A stretch of 64,000 nt of DNA from Prosthecodimorpha staleyi. GTDB taxonomy: Bacteria > Pseudomonadota > Alphaproteobacteria > Rhizobiales > Ancalomicrobiaceae. Below, one piece after another: positions 38,923 through 46,491 of this stretch. The stretch covers positions 186,001 to 250,000 of the forward strand of contig NZ_JAHHZF010000005.1 of the NCBI RefSeq assembly GCF_018729455.1, written 5' to 3'. Both the position numbers and the translations under genes were made by a program. A model generated the notes under the pieces. That model was not told the origin of the DNA. It saw only the letters and a list, made by a program, of their open reading frames with translations, and made no database searches. How positions within the stretch are numbered: the first letter of the stretch is position 1; every line of letters begins with the position of its first letter.

Positions 38923-40003
38923 CGGACGCCTCCGCCGGGAACACGACCGCGTCGTCGGCATCGAAGCCGATGGCATGGACCGAGGCGAGCCAGTGCGAAC
39001 GGATGCCGAGATTGGGCGCCTGCGCCACCATGGTGCCGCCGTCCATGGCGAATTCGTGGGTGACGACGGGCCCTTCCAGCACGCGGTTGGTCAGATGCGC
39101 CTCGAAGCGGTTGGCGGTCTCGCGGTCGCCGACCAGGCCGACCCGCTCGGGCCGGACCATCGCGATGGCTGCGGCGCCGACCGAAACCGGCTGGGCGGCG
39201 CGTCCCCGAATCCGGCCGATCGGCGTGTCGACCGCCGCATAGCCGTCCGCCGTCTCGGCGACCCGGCCGCGATAGCTGTTCTGCTCGCCGACGAAGCCGG
39301 CCACGAAGGGCGTCGCCGGAAGCGCATAGAGCCGGTCGGGGGTGTCGACCTGTTCGATCCGGCCGGCATTCATCACCGCGATCCGATCCGACATGGCGAG
39401 CGCCTCGGATTGGTCGTGGGTGATGTAAATGAAGGTGACGCCCGTGCGGCGCTGGATCGTCTTCAATTCCGCCCGCATGTGCTGGCGCAGCTTCAGGTCG
39501 AGCGCCGAGAGCGGCTCGTCGAGCAGCAGCACGGCGGGCTCGACCGCCAGGGCCCGGGCCACCGCGACGCGCTGGCGCTGGCCGCCGGACAATTGCCCCG
39601 GCATGCGGTCGCCCATGCCGGACAGCGCGACCAGATCGAGCAGTTCGTCCGCCCGCCGCCGCCGCTCCTTGCGGCCGACACCGCGCGCCTCGAGCCCGAA
39701 GGCGACATTCTCGGCGACCGTCATCAGCGGGAACAGCGCCAGATTCTGGAAGATCAGCGCGGTCGGCCGCTCGTTGGGGCCGAGATCCGTCATGTCGGTG
39801 CCGCCGATCAGGACGCGGCCCGCCGTCGGCGACAGGAAGCCGGAGATCACGCGCAGCAGCGTGGTCTTGCCGCAGCCCGAAGGACCGAGAATCGAGAAGA
39901 ATTCGCCGGCCTTGACCTCCAGGTGGTTCGGCGCCACGGCCGTGAAGGTGTCGAAGGTGACCGACACGGCCTTGAGGTGAACGTCCCTGCCATGCGTTGC
40001 CAT
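38915..40003 (-). CDS. ABC transporter ATP-binding protein, polyamine type (PotA-like)
   Basis: 362 residues. It shows Walker A GPSGCGKTT near residues 40-48, signature LSGGQRQR near 137-144, Walker B VLLLDEPLSALD near 156-167, the switch His in YITHD near 195, and a C-terminal TOBE domain (about 285-360). It energises the two permeases encoded just downstream. The frame is open upstream, but ATG at 40003 gives MATHGRDVHLKAVSVTF, with a G-run just before it. It follows the binding-protein gene after about 235 bp. Confidence 0.94.
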   Translation of the reverse strand: MATHGRDVHLKAVSVTFDTFTAVAPNHLEVKAGEFFSILGPSGCGKTTLLRVISGFLSPTAGRVLIGGTDMTDLGPNERPTALIFQNLALFPLMTVAENVAFGLEARGVGRKERRRRADELLDLVALSGMGDRMPGQLSGGQRQRVAVARALAVEPAVLLLDEPLSALDLKLRQHMRAELKTIQRRTGVTFIYITHDQSEALAMSDRIAVMNAGRIEQVDTPDRLYALPATPFVAGFVGEQNSYRGRVAETADGYAAVDTPIGRIRGRAAQPVSVGAAAIAMVRPERVGLVGDRETANRFEAHLTNRVLEGPVVTHEFAMDGGTMVAQAPNLGIRSHWLASVHAIGFDADDAVVFPAEASDA

Positions 40004-40237
40004 GAGCCCCCCGAGCGCCCCGGTGGGCGCACCGCCCGATCCGGCTGAAACCGTCGATCGTACCCGACCCGCGCCATGCCCGCGCGCGGAGACCCGATGG
40101 CCGATCGTCTTGAATTCCGAGCCCTGACGAAAGACGGGCCGGACACTGCCGGCCCTCCGCCCCCTCCTCGGGAACGGAGACCCGGGTCGGACGCGAATCC
40201 GACCCAGGCCGTCCGGCACCGTCAGCCCCCGGCCCGG

Positions 40238-41356
40238 TCAGGCGTTGGTGAGCTTCTCGACATACTCGCCGCGCAGCTTGCTGAAGAACGGCGTCATGAT
40301 CGGCCACCACCAGAGATTGTCGATGGTGCCCGGCGCATAGGCCATCTCGAAAGCCGCCTTGGCCTCGTCGCTCAGATACTTCTCGGCCCCGACCGCGCAG
40401 GAATTGTAGCCGGTGGTGTTGGCGAAGACGCCGCCGGTCTCGGGCGTGAAGATGTAGTTCATGAAAGCATAGGCCTGATCGACATTGGCGGCGCCGGCCG
40501 GCATAGCGATGGTGTCGGTCCAGGCGAGGCCACCCTCCTTGGGCATGCCGTACTTCCACTTCTTGTTGGTCTTCCGGTTCAGGAGGATGCCGGTCGTATC
40601 CCAGGTCTGGCCGATCACGCAGCCGGCGTCGGTGAAGGCGGCCGTCGCCTCGGTCGCATTGTTCCAGTAGGCGCCGAAATTCTTCTTCTTGGAAACCGCG
40701 AACTTCAGGCACGCCTCGAAGATCCGGCGCGAATCGTCCTCGGACTTGTACATGTCCAGGGCGCGGTTGGTCTTCAGCTGGCCAGTGGCGTCCAGATAGA
40801 TCGCGATCGAGGTGAAGATCGACTTCTGGCGCAGCGCCACCTTCTTGTCGAGGCCGTCGGCCCAGAGGTCGCCGTAGGAGAGTTCGCCGGACTTCTTCGC
40901 GAGGATCGAGCTGTCATAGGTGATCGCTTCGGTACCCCAGTCGAACGGCACCAGATAGCGCTTGCCGCGATTGGTCGCGCCGAGCGTGATCGAGTTGCGG
41001 TAGATCGACGGCACCACCGCCGCGACGTTGAACTTCTTTTCGTCGATCTCGGCGAGCAGATTGTCCTTGTAGTAGTTCGGACCGGTATCGACCGAAGGCG
41101 TCACGATGTCGAAGCCCTTGGCGCCGGCGGCACGCAGCTTGTTCTCGGCCTCTTCGTTCGATCCGAAGGTCGAGAGATTGACCTTGATGCCGGTCTTCTT
41201 CTCGAAATCCGCCAGGATGGTGTTCTTGTCGAAATAGTCACCCCAGGCGAAGACGTTGACCGAGCCGGACGTGGCGAGCGCATCGTGCGCGCGCAGGATG
41301 GCCGGCAAAGCCACGGCGGCAGCCCCGGTCTTGAGCAGGGAACGACGGTTGATCAT
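40238..41356 (-). CDS. Periplasmic substrate-binding protein, polyamine type (PotD-like)
   Basis: 372 residues. A twin-arginine style signal MINRRSLLKTGAAAVALP ends near ALA at residue 28. The mature part begins SGSVNVFAWGDYF, as in PotD/PotF-type binding proteins, and contains WDTTGILLNRKT and WWWPIMTPFF. It captures the ligand for the importer encoded downstream (ATPase, two permeases). Spermidine or putrescine is the family expectation; related proteins bind other small amines. Probable promoter in the gap toward the sulfatase gene. Confidence 0.92.
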   Translation of the reverse strand: MINRRSLLKTGAAAVALPAILRAHDALATSGSVNVFAWGDYFDKNTILADFEKKTGIKVNLSTFGSNEEAENKLRAAGAKGFDIVTPSVDTGPNYYKDNLLAEIDEKKFNVAAVVPSIYRNSITLGATNRGKRYLVPFDWGTEAITYDSSILAKKSGELSYGDLWADGLDKKVALRQKSIFTSIAIYLDATGQLKTNRALDMYKSEDDSRRIFEACLKFAVSKKKNFGAYWNNATEATAAFTDAGCVIGQTWDTTGILLNRKTNKKWKYGMPKEGGLAWTDTIAMPAGAANVDQAYAFMNYIFTPETGGVFANTTGYNSCAVGAEKYLSDEAKAAFEMAYAPGTIDNLWWWPIMTPFFSKLRGEYVEKLTNA

Positions 41357-41471
41357 GATAGTCCTCCAAGGCCTTCCCGGTCCGATCGCTTGGGCGACCG
41401 CCCGAGTGCTCCTCCCCGCAAGCGCCCTTGCGTCCGGATGGACGGAAGCGGGCGCTCTCTCTTTGGTTCCG

Positions 41472-41522
41472 GAGCATCCAAAACGCGATCGGGTGATTCT
41501 GCCCGATCGGAGGATGCTCTAG
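41472..41522. repeat. Dispersed palindromic element, copy B
   Basis: Nested inverted repeats: outer arms GAGCATCC / GGATGCTC and inner arms CGATCGGG / CCCGATCG, with centre TGATTCTG and the closing CTAG. The same plan occurs at the right half of the element at 15961-16064. It sits in the divergent gap between the binding-protein and sulfatase genes. Confidence 0.7.
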
Positions 41523-41632
41523 TGGTCGACGCTGAAATGCCGATGACACCGGAACGACGATAGGATCGAGTCCCGATGCTGGGCAAGCGATCGCACGGAG
41601 CAATCCGCGCAAACCGAGGACAAGTGACACCG

Positions 41633-43150
41633 ATGCGCAATGTCGTCTTCATCACGGCCGACCAGTGGCGTGCCGATTGCGTCGGCGCGGCAGGCCATCC
41701 GGTCGTCCGGACGCCGAACATCGACCGCCTGGCCGCCGAGGGCGTCCGCTTCGCTCGCCACTTCACGCAGGCCGCGCCCTGCGCCCCGGCGCGGGCCTGC
41801 CTCTATACCGGCCTCTACCAGATGACCAACCGGGTGGTGCGCAACGGCACGCCGCTCGACGCCCGGCACCTGACCCTCGCCCAGGCGGTGCGCGGGCTCG
41901 GCTACGACCCGACGCTGTTCGGCTATACCGATACCGGCCTCGACCCGCGCTCGACCGTGCCCGAGGATCCCTGGCTCAAGACCTACGAAGGCATCCTGCC
42001 GGGCATGACGGTCCGGACCTTTCTGCCCGAATATCCCGGCCCCTGGCTGTCCTGGCTCGCCGCCCGCGGCGTCGACGTTCCGGGTTCCTGGCAGAATGTC
42101 TACATGCCCGCCGACGGCGAACCGGCCCTGTGGGGAAAGCCGCCGCGCTACGGTGCCGACGAGACGCAGACCGCCTTTCTGGTCGGCGAGTTCGAGCGCT
42201 GGGTCTCAGAACAGCGCGCGCCGTGGTTCTGCCATCTCTCCTTCCTGATGCCGCATCCGCCCTTCGTGGTGCCCGAGCCCTACTGCTCGATGTACGATCC
42301 GGCCTCCGGACCCGCCTTCGCCCGCGCCGCCCATTTCGAGGTCGAGGCGCAGAAGCATCCCTATCTGCGCTACGCCCAGGAGGCCCTGCGCAAGCACGAG
42401 CGCATCTACGGCCCGCCGGGTCCGACCACCGACGGCTCGGAGGCCGACGCCCGCCAGGTGCGCGCGACCTATTGGGGCATGGTCAGCGAGGTCGATGCCC
42501 AGATCGGCCGCATCCGGTCGATCCTGGAGAAGGCCGGCCAGTGGGACGACACGCTCTTCATCGTCACCTCCGACCACGCCGAACAGCTCGGCGACCATCA
42601 CCTGTGGGGCAAGCTCGGCTTCTACGACCAGAGCTATGCGGTGCCGCTGATCATCCGCGATCCGGGCCGCCGCGCTAGCGCCGGCCGCGTGGTCGAGGAC
42701 TTCACCGAGGCGGTCGACCTGATGCCGACCATCGTCGACCTCCTCGGCGGCGCGGTCCCGAACCATCTCGACGGCCGCCCGCTGACCGCCTATCTCGACG
42801 GCGGCGCTCCCGCCGACCCCCGTCGCGAGGTGCATTGGGAGTTCGATTTCCGCGACGGCGCCGACCGACGCCCGTCGAAGCATCTCGGCATCGGCTTCGA
42901 CGACTGCGCCCTGGCGGTGATCCGCGACGAGCGCTTCAAATATGTCCACTTCGCCGGCTTGCCGCCGCTTCTGTTCGACATCGCCGCCGACCCGGCCGAG
43001 CTGGTCAATCTGGCCGAGGATCCGGCCTACCAGACGGTCCGCATCGCCTATGCCGAACGCATGCTGGCCTGGCGCGCCCGCCACCTCGACCGCCGCCTGA
43101 GCGGCATCGAACTGACGGACGCCGGACCGGTCGACGGACGGGCGGGATAG
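41633..43150 (+). CDS. Sulfatase-superfamily hydrolase (sulfatase or phosphonate monoester hydrolase)
   Basis: 505 residues from the ATG chosen (an in-frame GTG at 41624 lies closer to a GAGGA). It belongs to the alkaline-phosphatase fold: metal ligands in ITADQWRADC near residues 7-16, and the formylglycine motif CAPARACLYTG near 50-60, in which the first Cys would be converted by a sulfatase-maturation enzyme. TSDHAEQLGDH near 305-315 supplies the second metal set. Absence of a signal peptide points to a cytosolic enzyme, closer to phosphonate monoester hydrolases or choline-sulfatase-like enzymes than to secreted arylsulfatases. No maturation enzyme lies in this window. Confidence 0.88.
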   Translation: MRNVVFITADQWRADCVGAAGHPVVRTPNIDRLAAEGVRFARHFTQAAPCAPARACLYTGLYQMTNRVVRNGTPLDARHLTLAQAVRGLGYDPTLFGYTDTGLDPRSTVPEDPWLKTYEGILPGMTVRTFLPEYPGPWLSWLAARGVDVPGSWQNVYMPADGEPALWGKPPRYGADETQTAFLVGEFERWVSEQRAPWFCHLSFLMPHPPFVVPEPYCSMYDPASGPAFARAAHFEVEAQKHPYLRYAQEALRKHERIYGPPGPTTDGSEADARQVRATYWGMVSEVDAQIGRIRSILEKAGQWDDTLFIVTSDHAEQLGDHHLWGKLGFYDQSYAVPLIIRDPGRRASAGRVVEDFTEAVDLMPTIVDLLGGAVPNHLDGRPLTAYLDGGAPADPRREVHWEFDFRDGADRRPSKHLGIGFDDCALAVIRDERFKYVHFAGLPPLLFDIAADPAELVNLAEDPAYQTVRIAYAERMLAWRARHLDRRLSGIELTDAGPVDGRAG

Positions 43151-43151
43151 G

Positions 43152-43661
43152 TCAGCGCTTGGATTGCGAGGGCTTGAGGGGCGGCGTAAAGACCGGCCCC
43201 TCATCAATCATTCGCTTCTGCAGGGCCGTTGGCGTCTTGTTCTTGTCACTGCGGCGTTGTGCGAAAAACCGCCTTGCAAGATCGCGAACGGCCTCCGACG
43301 GCTGGCCTCGTTCTTCATGCGTCGTAGTTTGCTCTCGCGTGCGAGATTTCAGCATCTCTGTCGCTCCGGGTCCACGCAACCTCTGAGACGCGAGACGGAG
43401 CAGAGGGCGAATCTTCAACAAAAAGTTGGGTGTAATCGTACTCTTCTTTACCGCTGCGCGCAGCTCTGCTGCAAGCCGCGGATCATAGGCTTCGAGACGG
43501 CCGTCATGGAGAATCGCAGAAATCTTCCGCCTGTAGTGAAGAAGACTGCTTTGAAGCTGCGCCTTAGAGGAGCTTTTGTCCACTGAAGACGACGACCTCC
43601 CAACAGGTTGACCAAGTCGGGCTGCTTCACTCCTTGTCTCTCGACCGGATCTAATCGACAT
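43152..43661 (-). CDS. Basic protein overlapping the ADP-ribosyltransferase gene
   Basis: 169 residues, not recognised. It is strongly basic, with Ser/Arg/Lys-rich ends (RSSSSVDKSSSK near residues 22-33; KPSQSKR at the C-terminus) and two likely helical parts (about 36-70 and 85-130, including EAVRDLARRFFAQRRSDKNK). No signal peptide or membrane helix. The ATG lies inside the last codons of the ADP-ribosyltransferase gene (11-bp overlap, shifted frame), so the two are translationally coupled. Possible roles are immunity/antitoxin, nucleic-acid-binding partner or substrate; none can be chosen from sequence. The DNA is less GC-rich than the neighbouring genes. It converges on the sulfatase gene with no visible terminator. 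Confidence 0.6.
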   Translation of the reverse strand: MSIRSGRETRSEAARLGQPVGRSSSSVDKSSSKAQLQSSLLHYRRKISAILHDGRLEAYDPRLAAELRAAVKKSTITPNFLLKIRPLLRLASQRLRGPGATEMLKSRTREQTTTHEERGQPSEAVRDLARRFFAQRRSDKNKTPTALQKRMIDEGPVFTPPLKPSQSKR

Positions 43662-44211
43662 GGCCGACCAATTCCCTCAACTCAAACAATGCGCCGTCGC
43701 CATCTTCCTCGTAGATTGCGCGCTCAACGCGAAATCTAGCACCAGGCGCAAAGAGAACCTCGTTCTCTCCGGGCATGGAAGTGTAATATTCAATCAGTCT
43801 GCCGGATAAACCGTAAACAATGAGTTGCGTGTTGCCCTTGAAGCCATCGATGGCCGCCAAGGTTGTGGTCGTACTCGTGAAGCCATAAAGCGTAACTTCA
43901 GGTCGCGCAAACAGCTGCCGTCGCTCTTCCAACCGCATATTCATGCCGCGATAGGTAACCCCCGAATAGGGCGGCAGCTTGCTCAATGCGGATGACAAGC
44001 AATTGGCGACGATTTGAATATGGCCAGGGCAGCGACCGGATCGCAGCGCGCGGTTGATTTCGAGATGGTAGCCCTCCGTCGTCGTATAGACGTAAATGGC
44101 GAGCCGTTCCCACGTCGACAAGTCACCGATACCATCCTTGATATCCGGCCGATCGAGTAATTCCTGGCAGCGCTCACTGCCCAGGAGACGATTGAAGGCA
44201 TGCTGAAACAT
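43651..44211 (-). CDS. R-S-E type ADP-ribosyltransferase (toxin-like)
   Basis: 186 residues. The segment STWERLAIYVYTTTEGYHLEI (read as ERLAIYVYTTTEGY and INRALRSG, about residues 35-59) matches the first helices of ADP-ribosyltransferase exoenzymes. The NAD-binding Arg is in YRGM (Arg88), the STS-like motif is FTSTTTT (Ser113-Thr-Thr), and the catalytic ExE is Glu149-Asn-Glu151 in GENEVLF, followed by FRVERAIYEED. The ExE form predicts arginine-directed mono-ADP-ribosylation. No signal peptide or delivery domain is present, so it probably acts inside the producing cell. No Shine-Dalgarno lies before the ATG. It overlaps the downstream basic gene. GC is clearly lower than in the flanks, suggesting transfer. 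Confidence 0.82.
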   Translation of the reverse strand: MFQHAFNRLLGSERCQELLDRPDIKDGIGDLSTWERLAIYVYTTTEGYHLEINRALRSGRCPGHIQIVANCLSSALSKLPPYSGVTYRGMNMRLEERRQLFARPEVTLYGFTSTTTTLAAIDGFKGNTQLIVYGLSGRLIEYYTSMPGENEVLFAPGARFRVERAIYEEDGDGALFELRELVGHVD

Positions 44212-44375
44212 TGAGCAGAACGAATCAACTTTGTAGGAGACTGTAACAATTTACCACTTCGACTTGCTTTCACAAGAATGATGCGAGATCGCGGAGCCGA
44301 TATGCGACGGCGCCAAGACGGTTTTCGGGCGATCGGTCTCCCGCTATGGTGCCGCCGGATCAGGAGTATTCCCGG

Positions 44376-45359
44376 ATGAAATACACCCGCCTCGGCCGGA
44401 CCGGCCTGGAAGTCTCGCGCATCTGTCTCGGCTGCATGACCTATGGCGATCCGACCTGGCGCGGCTGGAATTGGGTCCTGACCGAGGAGCAGGCGCGTCC
44501 GTTCATCGTCAAGGCGCTGGAACTCGGCATCACCATGTTCGACACCGCCGACTATTACAGCGGCGGCGAGAGCGAGCGCATCGTCGGGCGGGCGCTGAAG
44601 GACTATGCCAGGCGCGAGGACGTGGTCATCGCCACCAAGGTCTGCCTGCCGATGAACGACCGGCCGAACGGCAAGGGCCTGTCGCGCAAGCACATCATGG
44701 AGGGGATCGACGCCAGCCTGAAGCGGCTCGGCACCGACTATGTCGACCTCTACCAGATCCACCGCTTCGACTATGCGACCCCGATCGAGGAAACGCTCGA
44801 CGCGCTCAACGACGTGGTCAAGGCCGGCAAGGCGCTCTATCTCGGCGCCTCGTCGATGTGGGCGCGCCAGTTCGCCCGCATGGTCATGACCCAGCGCGCC
44901 AAGGGCTGGGCCGAATTCGTCTCGATGCAGAATTTCTACAACCTCGCCTATCGCGAAGAGGAGCGCGAGATGATCCCCTTCTGCCAGGAGGAGGGCATCG
45001 GGCTGATCCCGTGGTCGCCGCTCGCGCGCGGCTTCCTGGCCGGCAACAGGCCGAAGGACGGCGAGGCCTCGACCCGCGCCAAGGTCGACACGCTGGCGCA
45101 GGGCTATTTCGGCACCGAGCAGGACTACCGGGTCAAGGACCGCCTCGACGAGACCGCCGCGAAGCTCGGCCTGAAGCCGACCGTTCTGGCGCTGGCCTGG
45201 GTGCTGGCGCGCGACGGCCTGACCGCGCCGATCGTCGGCGCCTCCAAGCCCTATCATCTCGACGACGCCGTCGCCGCGCTCGACGTGACGCTCGACGCGG
45301 AGACCATCGCGGCCCTGGAGGAGCCCTACGCGCCGCGCCCCGTGCAGGGTCATCAGTGA
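44376..45359 (+). CDS. Aldo/keto reductase
   Basis: 327 residues, TIM barrel, NADPH-dependent. The catalytic tetrad is visible: Asp and Tyr in MFDTADYYSGG near residues 53-63, Lys in VIATKVCLP near 86-94, and His in YQIHRFD near 128-134. The C-terminal cofactor segment is PIVGASKPYHLDDAV. It is of the group that reduces aldehydes and dicarbonyls; the substrate is unknown. The ATG has AGGAG upstream and MKYTRLGRTGLEVSRI is the family start. The stop overlaps the next gene's GTG (GTGA). Confidence 0.93.
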   Translation: MKYTRLGRTGLEVSRICLGCMTYGDPTWRGWNWVLTEEQARPFIVKALELGITMFDTADYYSGGESERIVGRALKDYARREDVVIATKVCLPMNDRPNGKGLSRKHIMEGIDASLKRLGTDYVDLYQIHRFDYATPIEETLDALNDVVKAGKALYLGASSMWARQFARMVMTQRAKGWAEFVSMQNFYNLAYREEEREMIPFCQEEGIGLIPWSPLARGFLAGNRPKDGEASTRAKVDTLAQGYFGTEQDYRVKDRLDETAAKLGLKPTVLALAWVLARDGLTAPIVGASKPYHLDDAVAALDVTLDAETIAALEEPYAPRPVQGHQ

Positions 45360-46057
45360 CCGTGCCGGCTGCGGGTCCGCTCTCCCTCGAAAGCCGCCGT
45401 ATCGAAGCCCTGCTGGTCGATCTCGACGGCACGCTGACCGACCCGTTCGACGGCATCACGCGCTCGCTGCGCGAGGCCGCCGCGGCGATCGGCCGGCCGG
45501 TGCCGGCGTCGGACGATCTCTCATGGGCGATCGGCCCGCCGCTGTTCGAGAATATCCGCCGCGTCGCACCGGATGCCGACGAGGCGACCGTGACGGCCGG
45601 CGTCGCCGCCTATCGGGCGCGCTACGGCGCGGTCGGCAAGTTCGAGAACGTCGTTTATCCGGGCATCCCGGAGGCGCTCGCGGCGCTCAATGCGGCCGGG
45701 CTGACGCTGCATCTCGCCACCTCGAAGCTGGAAGCCCACGCCATCGAGATCCTGGAGCATTTCGGGCTCGCCGGCTTCTTCGCCTCGGCCTACGGCTCGC
45801 AACTCGACGGCTCGCGCGCCAACAAGGCCGAGCTGATCGCCCATATCCTGTCCGATCGGGGCCTGTCCGCCGACCGGCTCGCCATGGTCGGCGACCGCAA
45901 GCACGACTGCCTCGGCGCCGCCGCCCACGGCATTCCGACCATCGGGGTCGAATGGGGCTATGGCGGCCGCGCGGAATTGACCGCCGCCGGCGCCGCCGCG
46001 ATCGTGGCGACGCCGGCGGCGTGGGTCGCGCTCGCCCGGTCGGCGGCGGGCCTCTGA
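45356..46057 (+). CDS. HAD-superfamily hydrolase (phosphoglycolate phosphatase-like)
   Basis: 233 residues. HAD motifs: I in VDLDGTLTD near residues 22-30, II in TSK near 121-123, III Lys in RANKAEL near 156-162, and IV in MVGDRKHD near 179-186. A helical cap lies between motifs I and II (about 35-105). Its nearest types are phosphoglycolate or 5'-nucleotidase-like phosphatases; the substrate is open. The GTG start overlaps the aldo/keto reductase stop, and a second GTG follows two codons later. Confidence 0.88.
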   Translation: MTVPAAGPLSLESRRIEALLVDLDGTLTDPFDGITRSLREAAAAIGRPVPASDDLSWAIGPPLFENIRRVAPDADEATVTAGVAAYRARYGAVGKFENVVYPGIPEALAALNAAGLTLHLATSKLEAHAIEILEHFGLAGFFASAYGSQLDGSRANKAELIAHILSDRGLSADRLAMVGDRKHDCLGAAAHGIPTIGVEWGYGGRAELTAAGAAAIVATPAAWVALARSAAGL

Positions 46058-46079
46058 CGGCGGCGCGAGGGGGAGCGGG

Positions 46080-46367
46080 ATGACGGTTCGGACGATACGG
46101 GCGACGGTGTCGGGCCGGGTACAGGGCGTCGGCTATCGCGAATGGACCCGCCGCAATGCCGGCGCGGCAGGCTTGGCCGGCTGGGTGCGCAACCGGCGCG
46201 AAGGGACGGTCGAAGCCGTCCTGTCCGGACCCGACGCGGCGGTCGCCGGATTGATCGAGCGGCTCCGGCGTGGACCGCGCAGCGCCGAGGTGACCGGTGT
46301 CGCGATCGAGGAGATCGCGGCACCGGAAGGACTTCCGGCGGAATTCGAGATCCGCCCGACGGTCTGA
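46080..46367 (+). CDS. Acylphosphatase
   Basis: 95 residues. It hydrolyses carboxyl-phosphate bonds such as acetyl or carbamoyl phosphate. The catalytic Arg20 (GRVQGVGYR) and Asn38 (GWVRN) are both present, with the short ferredoxin-like fold. Start ATG with GGGAGCGGG upstream, 22 bp after the HAD gene, so the reductase-HAD-acylphosphatase genes form one transcription unit. Confidence 0.93.
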   Translation: MTVRTIRATVSGRVQGVGYREWTRRNAGAAGLAGWVRNRREGTVEAVLSGPDAAVAGLIERLRRGPRSAEVTGVAIEEIAAPEGLPAEFEIRPTV

Positions 46368-46402
46368 GGGGCGAACCCTACAATTCCGCACCGATCTGAG
46401 GT

Positions 46403-46421
46403 CGCCCCGGGCATCGGGGCG
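46403..46421. terminator. Hairpin between converging acylphosphatase and binding-protein genes
   Basis: Perfect 7-bp arms CGCCCCG / CGGGGCG with loop GGCAT, 35 bp after the acylphosphatase stop and 70 bp from the end of the opposite gene. A bidirectional terminator is likely. Confidence 0.5.
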
Positions 46422-46491
46422 GCGTGCCGACCGCCCGTCTTCCGGACGGATCGCCGCCGCGCCGTTCGATCCGGGCGGAGCGGCCCGGCCC

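Noticed and set aside
43164-43586. 140-residue plus-strand frame opposite the basic partner gene
   Set aside because: No ribosome site, no recognisable domain, and the minus-strand gene is supported by its coupling to the ADP-ribosyltransferase.
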